Positions 8,667 to 13,641 of a stretch of DNA of 13,641 nucleotides are shown piece by piece (the first letter of the stretch is position 1; every line of letters starts with the position of its first letter). The DNA comes from an uncultured Nocardioides sp. (GTDB lineage: Bacteria; Actinomycetota; Actinomycetes; Propionibacteriales; Nocardioidaceae). The stretch lies in NCBI RefSeq assembly GCF_946885725.1, contig NZ_CAMPGZ010000114.1, positions 1-13,641 on the forward strand, read 5' to 3'. Under the pieces are notes generated by a model. It was not told the origin of the DNA. It was given only the letters and a program-made list of their open reading frames with translations, and did not search any database. Made by a program: the position numbers and the translations under genes.

Positions 8667-8711
8667 GGAACGTGTTCCCGATTTCGCATACTACGGGTAT
8701 GTGACCGCGGT
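8667..8711 (-). promoter_or_regulatory. Cluster of small inverted repeats in front of the P450 gene
   Basis: Three palindromic elements lie within 45 bases: GGAACGTGTTCC (8667-8678, 5-base-pair arms), CATAC-TACGG-GTATG (8687-8701, 5-base-pair arms) and ACCGCGGT (8704-8711, perfect). On the minus strand the middle element contains TAGTAT, which fits a -10 box; the matching -35 (TGTCCA, 17 bases upstream) is weak. The GGAAC repeat would fall just after the start point, a typical repressor position. The arrangement suggests the P450 gene has its own controlled promoter, but the evidence is only pattern-based. Confidence 0.3.
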
Positions 8712-8719
8712 GGACAGGG

Positions 8720-9997
8720 CTAGTGCGCCTCGTCCCGCTCGGACGCCGCACGGGCCCGGGCCTCGCGCTCCGCCACGGCGTGCTCGTCCGTGCGGGCGTC
8801 GTACGACCAGAAGTCGCGCAGCCAGAGCGCGGTCGCCGTCACCCCGACGACGCAGGCGATGCCGCCGCTGGTGATCGAGGCGCGCACGGACCAGGCGTCC
8901 GCGACGAGGCCGGCGCGGACCTGACCGCCGAGCGGGCCGAGCGAGTAGGACAGCATCTCGATGCCGGCGAGGCGGCCGCGCATGTGGTCGGGGATGGTCT
9001 GGTTCCAGACGGTCGACCGGAAGATGCCGCTGATCATGTCGGCCGCGCCGGCGATCGCGAGGAACAGCGCGGCCGTCAACAGGCTCGGCATCAGCCCCAT
9101 CAGGGCGATGGCGACCCCGTAGCAGGTCGCGGCGATCACGATCGCCCGGCCGTGGTGGTGCACGCGGCTGACCCATCCGGAGGTGGCGGTGGCGAGCATC
9201 GCTCCGACGGTCTCGGCGGAGTAGAGCAGGCCGAGCAGCTCGGGCTGGCGGAAGATGTCCTGCACCAGCGCCGGGAACAGCACGACCGGCATCGCCAGCA
9301 GCATCGCGGCGATGTCGACGAGGTAGGTGCCGAGCAGGTCGCGGCGGCGGGCGGCGTAGAGGACGCCCTCCTTGATCGCGCGCAGGCTGGGCGGCGTCGT
9401 CTCCCCGGCGTGCGGGTAGGGCCGCATCAGGAAGAACAGCAGCGTCGCGACGACGAGGCCGATGACGTCGACGACGAAGCACCAGCCGATGCCGACCGAG
9501 GCGAGCAGGATGCCGCCGAGAGCCGGGCCGACCAGCAGCCCGATCTGCATGCCGAACGACGACAGCGCGCTGGCCGCGGCGATCTGGTCGTGCGTGACGG
9601 TGCGCGGCTCGAGCGCGTCCTTGGACGGGCGCTGCAGCGCGCCGGCACTGGCGAGCAGCGCGCCGACGGCGTAGATCAGCCAGACGTGCGGGTCGTCGAG
9701 GAAGGCGTTCCAGGCGAGTACGCCGGTCAGCAGCACCTGTGCGATGGCGCTGCCGATGAGCAGTCGGCGCCGGTCCATGTGGTCGGCGAGCGCTCCGCCG
9801 TACAGCCCGAAGATCAGCAGCGGCACCAGCTCGGCGATGCCCAGGGCGCCGACCGCGAAGTTGGAGCCGGTGAGGTCGTAGAGCTGGTAGGGGACGGCGA
9901 CGTACGACACCATCCCGCCGAGGTAGAAGACCGTCCCCGCGACGAAGAGGAGCCGGAAGTCGCGGTGCCGGCGAAGCGGTGTGGTGTCGAGCCGCAT
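8720..9997 (-). CDS. MFS transporter, EntS/MFS_3-like exporter
   Basis: The product is 425 residues from the ATG 9995-9997 (MRLDTTPLRR). An in-frame GTG at 10042 would add 15 residues, but it sits inside a hairpin arm and has no ribosome site; the ATG also has only a weak site, so the start is uncertain. About 12 membrane helices are expected, beginning at FRLLFVAGTVFYLGG (14-28). The MFS motif A is at 67-80 (GGALADHMDRRRLL), and an EntS-like loop IPDHMRGRLAG lies at 335-345. The C-terminal 25 residues are a charged Glu/Arg/Ala tail. Members of this group export siderophores, drugs or other small molecules by proton exchange; the cargo here is unknown. It lies between the ZIP gene and the P450 gene on the same strand. 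Confidence 0.9.
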   Translation of the reverse strand: MRLDTTPLRRHRDFRLLFVAGTVFYLGGMVSYVAVPYQLYDLTGSNFAVGALGIAELVPLLIFGLYGGALADHMDRRRLLIGSAIAQVLLTGVLAWNAFLDDPHVWLIYAVGALLASAGALQRPSKDALEPRTVTHDQIAAASALSSFGMQIGLLVGPALGGILLASVGIGWCFVVDVIGLVVATLLFFLMRPYPHAGETTPPSLRAIKEGVLYAARRRDLLGTYLVDIAAMLLAMPVVLFPALVQDIFRQPELLGLLYSAETVGAMLATATSGWVSRVHHHGRAIVIAATCYGVAIALMGLMPSLLTAALFLAIAGAADMISGIFRSTVWNQTIPDHMRGRLAGIEMLSYSLGPLGGQVRAGLVADAWSVRASITSGGIACVVGVTATALWLRDFWSYDARTDEHAVAEREARARAASERDEAH

Positions 9998-10038
9998 CGC
10001 TCTCAGCCGGTCACGCCACGTCACGTTGCGGAAGTGTC

Positions 10039-10059
10039 GCACCCGGCGGGGTCGGGTGC
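10039..10059 (-). terminator. Small hairpin after the ZIP gene
   Basis: GCACCCG (10039-10045) and CGGGTGC (10053-10059) form a perfect 7-base-pair stem with a 7-base loop, 20 nt after the ZIP stop. No U-run follows on the minus strand, so it would be a weak or Rho-aided terminator, or an mRNA-end stabiliser. It also covers the possible GTG start of the MFS gene at 10040-10042, which favours the downstream ATG for that gene. Confidence 0.4.
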
Positions 10060-10079
10060 AGCCGGATTTCGTGGACTGC

Positions 10080-10805
10080 TCAGGCGATCGACAGCAGGAA
10101 CGCCGCGATGAAGCCCAGGGTGGTCACGAGTCCGACGAGCCGGCCGGCGTGGTCGACCGCCTCGGGGACCATGGTGTCGGCGAGCATGGTGAGGATCGCG
10201 CCGGCCGCGAACGCCTGCGTCATGGCGACGCCGCCCGCACCGACGTCGTCCATCACGGCGTAGCCGAGGGCCGCCGCGATCGTGCCGGCGAGCGTGACGA
10301 GGCCCCAGGTGCCGATGATGTGGCGGCCGCTCTGCCCGGCCGCGCGCAGCCCGACCGAGGCCGCCACGGCTTCCGGGACGTTGGAGAGGAACACCGCGGT
10401 GACGACCGCGACGCCCACGCCCGCGCCGTCGACGAGGCTCAGCCCGATCGCGGCGGACTCGGGGATGCCGTCGAGCAGGGCGCCGAGGACGAGGGCCGAG
10501 GCGGCCGCACCGGGCTGGGCGCCGCCGGGGCACTTCCGGCGGTGCCCGCCGCGGCGGTCGAGCCAGGCATCGCCCGCGTAGAAGACGAAGGCTCCCGCGA
10601 GCAGCCCGGCCACGACCGGTGGCGCGCCGGCGGTCTCGTAGGCCTCCGCGGCCAGCTCGAACGCGAGCGCGCTGAACAGCACGCCGGCGCCGAATCCCAT
10701 CACCAGCCCGACGACCCGGTGCGGCACCTGCCAGAGCACGCCGATCGCCGCGCCGACCAGCAGGGCGGCGCCGCCGACGAACCCCCACCAGGCGGCTTCG
10801 AGCAC
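10080..10805 (-). CDS. ZIP-family divalent metal transporter
   Basis: The product is 241 residues starting at GTG 10803-10805, with about eight membrane helices from the very first residues. ZIP carriers move zinc, iron or related divalent ions into the cytoplasm. The two central motif helices are visible as LDGIPESAAIG (111-121) and SNVPEAVAAS (141-150). In the best-known members these read HNxPEG and HN/QNxPEG, so the usual metal-binding His is Asp112 here and the second motif starts with Ser141. A third acidic motif ADTMVPEA lies at 209-216. The loop between helices 3 and 4 is short (about 83-99, RRGGHRRKCPGG), without the His-rich stretch many ZIPs carry. Metal choice may therefore differ from ZupT. 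No strong ribosome site is seen. It follows the regulator gene by 24 nt, so co-transcription is likely. Confidence 0.88.
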   Translation of the reverse strand: MLEAAWWGFVGGAALLVGAAIGVLWQVPHRVVGLVMGFGAGVLFSALAFELAAEAYETAGAPPVVAGLLAGAFVFYAGDAWLDRRGGHRRKCPGGAQPGAAASALVLGALLDGIPESAAIGLSLVDGAGVGVAVVTAVFLSNVPEAVAASVGLRAAGQSGRHIIGTWGLVTLAGTIAAALGYAVMDDVGAGGVAMTQAFAAGAILTMLADTMVPEAVDHAGRLVGLVTTLGFIAAFLLSIA

Positions 10806-10829
10806 CCCGTCAGTAGAGCGTGGGGCGCG

Positions 10830-13641
10830 TCAGGGCAGCAACCCGTCGCGGCGGGCGATCGCCGCCGCCTCGGTGCGGCCGGCGGCACCGAGCTTGGCCA
10901 GGATGTTGCTCACGTGCACGCTGACGGTCTTGGCGCTGATGAACAGCTGGCGGCCGATCTCGCCGTTGCTGCGGCCCTCGGCGACGAGCGCCAGGATCTC
11001 CTTCTCGCGCGCGGTGAGCTCGGAGGTGGGCTCGGACCGTGCCGGGCGGGTGCCGCTGCCGCGCAGCTCGGTCAGCAGCGGCTCGGCGTCGAGCCGCTCG
11101 GCCGTCTTGCTGGCGGCGTCGGCCAGCGGGCGCGCCTCGTCGGCCCGCCCGGCGGCGCGCAGGACAGCGGCCAGCCTGGCCTGGGACCGGGTGGTCTCGA
11201 AGGCGCTGCCCATCAGGTCGAACGCGTCGACAGCGGACTGCCAGGCGTCGACCAGGTCGTCCTCGGCCGGCGGGTCGACGTCGGCGAGCCAGCGCAGCCG
11301 GAGGTGCTCGGCGTGCGCGCGGGCCAGCCAGGCGTTGCCCTCGGGCCCGAACGGGCGCTTGCGCTTCTTGACCCGCTGCTTCGCGCCCTCGACGGCCGCG
11401 AGCAGCTCGGGCACGCGCTCGACCAGGGCGGCGCGCTCGGCGGCGGACAGCCTGGCCGCGGCCGAGGCCAGCTGGCCGAGGAGTACCGCGACGAAGCGGA
11501 TGCGGGCCTGGAAGTGCTCGTTCCACATCGTCGAGAGGACGGCGACCCCCTCGTCGTGGACGGCGAGGGCCGCGTCGAGGTCGCCGGCGTCGCCGTGCGC
11601 GTCGATGGCAGCGGGTACGGCGAGGACCGGGATCATGCCGTCCTTCTCCCAGTAGGGCCGGAGCCGGTCGTGCAGGAGGCGACCGTCCGGCTCGCCGCGG
11701 CCGGCGGCCACCATCATCCGGACCGAGTCGAGCAGCGCCTCGGCGACGGGCGGGCCGGGCGTGGTGACCCGGTCGAGCGCGGCGAGGGCGTCGTCCCACT
11801 CGCCGCGCTGGTACTCAGTGAGTGCCTCGAGGAGCCGGGAGTCGAAGCCGTAGGGCGCCCACGGGCGACCCGAGCGGCGCGCGGCCTCGTCGCCGGCGTG
11901 GAACGCGTCGCGGGCGGAGGCGAGGTCGGCCCGCTCGTAGTGCAGGTTGCCGATCAGGCAGAGGCTGCGCATCTCGGTGGCGGGGTCCTTGGTGGCGCGG
12001 GCCCGCGCGACGATGCCCTCGAGCGCGCGCAGCGCGGCGTCGGGGTCGCCGACCCGCTGGTCGACGCTGGCCAGCGTGGTGGTGGCGTCGGCGACGACGG
12101 TCGGCCTGTCGAGCTTCTGCGCGAGGCCGAGCGCCTCGGAGGCGTAGCGGGCGGCCTCCTCGTCGTGCCCGTGCGAGAGGTGGGCGCGGGCGTGCGCCGC
12201 GAGCAGCTTGCCGCGCAGCGGGGTGGGCTCGTCGTCGACGAGGCTCATCGCCTCGGTGGTGGCCTCGAGAGCCTCCTCGTCCTCCTCGGTGAGGAGGGTG
12301 GCGGTCGCCCAGGCCATCAGGAGACGCGCCCGGTGGTGGGCGGGCGCGTCCCCCGGGAGGCGGGCCAGCTGGTCGCGCACGAGCTTGCGGGCCCGTTGCG
12401 GGTGGCCGGAGGCGATCACGGCGTCGTTGGTGCGCATCACCAGCGAGATCGGGTCGACGTCGTCGGGCACCGCGCGACGCGGGTCGGAGAGCAGCTCGAG
12501 GGCGGTCTCGTAGTGGTGGGCGGCCTCGTCGGGTCCGCCGACCGACATCGCGTCGTCGCCAGCCTCGATGCTCGCGCGCAGCGCGGTGTCGAGGTCGTGG
12601 GCGGCGCGGGCGTGCCGCGCGAGCTCGGCGGCGGTGCCGGCGACGGCCTGGCTGCCGATCGCGTCGGCGTACGCCGCGTGCAGCCGGACGCGCTCGCCGG
12701 GCAGCAGGTCGTCGTAGACCGCCTCGGCCAGGAGCGCGTGGCGGAAGGCGTAGCTGTCGGTGCCGACGCGCACCAGCACGTGGGACTCGACGGCAGCCCG
12801 GACGGCCCGCTCGAAAGCGTCGGGGTCGAGGTCGACGACCGCGCTCAGCATCGAGTGGGGGCACCGGCGGCCGGCCACGGACGCCGCGCGCACGACGCGC
12901 TTGCCGTCGTCGTCGAGCCGGTCGAGCCGCACCAGCAGGAGATCCGCCAGGTCGTCGGGCAGGCCGCGCGCGCCGAGCTCGGCGGCGACGAGCTCCTCGG
13001 CGAAGAACGCGTTGCCCTCGGCGCGCCGCACGATCGTGAGCAGGTCGGCCTGCGAGAGGTCGCCGCCGTGGAGCGTGCGGACGAGACGGCGTACGTCGGC
13101 GTCGGCGAGCGGCGGCAGGGTCACCCGGTCGACGCCCGGGACCCGGACCCACTCGGCCACCGAGGTGCGCAGCGGGTGGCGGCGGTGGAGGTCGTCGGAG
13201 CGGTAGGAGACGACGACCGCGACCGTGTTGGCGAACGGACGCGAGAAGAGGAAGGAGAGGAGGTCGCGCGTCGAGCGGTCGGCCCAGTGGGCGTCCTCGA
13301 TCACGACGAGAAGAGGGGTGTCGGCGGCCAGGTCGTCGAGCGCGCCGTGCACGGACTCGAAGAGGTCGGCGCGGTCGAGGCCCTCGCCGGGGGCGGCCGC
13401 GGCGCCGGAGAGCATGCGGCGGCCGGGCTGGAGGTGGAGAAGAGCGGGGTGCTGTTCGGTCAGGCGGCGGGCAGCCTCGGCGTCGTCGCGCTCGAGGCGG
13501 CCGAAGAGCTCGCTGAACGGGAGGTAGGGCAAGGCGCTGTCGCCGAAGTCGAGACAGTGGCCGACGGCCGTGCGCCAACCGGCGGCCTGGGCACGGGCGA
13601 TCAGCTCGCCGAGCACACGGGTCTTGCCGACGCCGGCGTCG
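10830..13641 (-). CDS. LuxR-family ATPase regulator (LAL/MalT-like), 5' end beyond the window
   Basis: At least 936 residues are visible, and the true start lies off the right edge. The first visible residues, DAGVGKTR, are the end of a Walker A motif; the GTG at 13616 falls after it and cannot be the start. Walker B LLVVIED is at visible residues 110-116, followed by AHWAD. About 350-860 is helical and Ala/Leu-rich, like the TPR-type sensor region of these proteins, with a basic patch (KQRVKKRKR) near 754-761. The last 64 residues, from SELTAREKEI (873), are a LuxR helix-turn-helix with SAKTVSVHVSNILAKLG as recognition region. Such proteins use ATP and an inducer to switch on transcription. 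The target and inducer are unknown; the ZIP gene 24 nt downstream is the closest candidate partner. Confidence 0.93.
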   Translation of the reverse strand, partial: DAGVGKTRVLGELIARAQAAGWRTAVGHCLDFGDSALPYLPFSELFGRLERDDAEAARRLTEQHPALLHLQPGRRMLSGAAAAPGEGLDRADLFESVHGALDDLAADTPLLVVIEDAHWADRSTRDLLSFLFSRPFANTVAVVVSYRSDDLHRRHPLRTSVAEWVRVPGVDRVTLPPLADADVRRLVRTLHGGDLSQADLLTIVRRAEGNAFFAEELVAAELGARGLPDDLADLLLVRLDRLDDDGKRVVRAASVAGRRCPHSMLSAVVDLDPDAFERAVRAAVESHVLVRVGTDSYAFRHALLAEAVYDDLLPGERVRLHAAYADAIGSQAVAGTAAELARHARAAHDLDTALRASIEAGDDAMSVGGPDEAAHHYETALELLSDPRRAVPDDVDPISLVMRTNDAVIASGHPQRARKLVRDQLARLPGDAPAHHRARLLMAWATATLLTEEDEEALEATTEAMSLVDDEPTPLRGKLLAAHARAHLSHGHDEEAARYASEALGLAQKLDRPTVVADATTTLASVDQRVGDPDAALRALEGIVARARATKDPATEMRSLCLIGNLHYERADLASARDAFHAGDEAARRSGRPWAPYGFDSRLLEALTEYQRGEWDDALAALDRVTTPGPPVAEALLDSVRMMVAAGRGEPDGRLLHDRLRPYWEKDGMIPVLAVPAAIDAHGDAGDLDAALAVHDEGVAVLSTMWNEHFQARIRFVAVLLGQLASAAARLSAAERAALVERVPELLAAVEGAKQRVKKRKRPFGPEGNAWLARAHAEHLRLRWLADVDPPAEDDLVDAWQSAVDAFDLMGSAFETTRSQARLAAVLRAAGRADEARPLADAASKTAERLDAEPLLTELRGSGTRPARSEPTSELTAREKEILALVAEGRSNGEIGRQLFISAKTVSVHVSNILAKLGAAGRTEAAAIARRDGLLP

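Noticed and set aside
13225..13527. Plus-strand open frames opposite the LAL regulator
   Set aside because: Ser/Arg-rich shadow translations opposite the Walker B and helical regions of a recognised gene.

Overview
The window comes from a very GC-rich genome in which coding thirds strongly favour G or C. The P450, LAL-type regulator and peptide transporter genes all have an actinobacterial flavour. A Nocardioidaceae-like soil actinobacterium is my inference from style, not from a search. Every well-supported gene lies on the minus strand, so transcription reads from right to left.

From right to left the layout is as follows. (1) A large LuxR-family ATPase regulator (LAL/MalT-like) occupies 10830-13641. 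It runs off the right edge, and the window ends inside its Walker A motif. (2) A ZIP-family metal transporter follows 24 nt later (10080-10805). (3) An MFS exporter of the EntS/MFS_3 kind follows after a short gap with a small hairpin (8720-9997). (4) A cytochrome P450 with intact I-helix, ExxR and haem-Cys motifs follows (7265-8647). (5) A complete peptide-type ABC importer is encoded from 7082 down to 994. Its order is unusual: DppC-like permease, lipoprotein binding protein, DppB-like permease, then two ATPases. (6) A small membrane-anchored protein of unknown function (390-959) sits 34 nt downstream of the last ATPase gene. (7) The left 389 bases hold no convincing complete gene. There may be a 14-residue C-terminal tail of a plus-strand gene (3-47), then intergenic sequence with degenerate repeats.

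The importer genes make one coherent machine. A lipoprotein captures peptide or a related solute outside the membrane, two permeases form the pore, and two ATPases drive import. Short gaps and one 4-base ATGA overlap suggest a single transcript. A strong hairpin between the binding-protein and DppB genes is well placed to keep binding-protein mRNA in excess. The regulator, ZIP transporter, MFS exporter and P450 are co-directional and closely spaced, but nothing in the sequence proves they share a pathway.

I see no phage, insertion sequence, CRISPR array, tRNA or rRNA. The window is mostly ordinary accessory or housekeeping actinobacterial sequence. The best points for follow-up are the binding-protein/DppB hairpin, the lost third cysteine in one ATPase, the inverted repeats ahead of the importer and P450 genes, the uncharacterised small membrane protein and the left-end repeat region.
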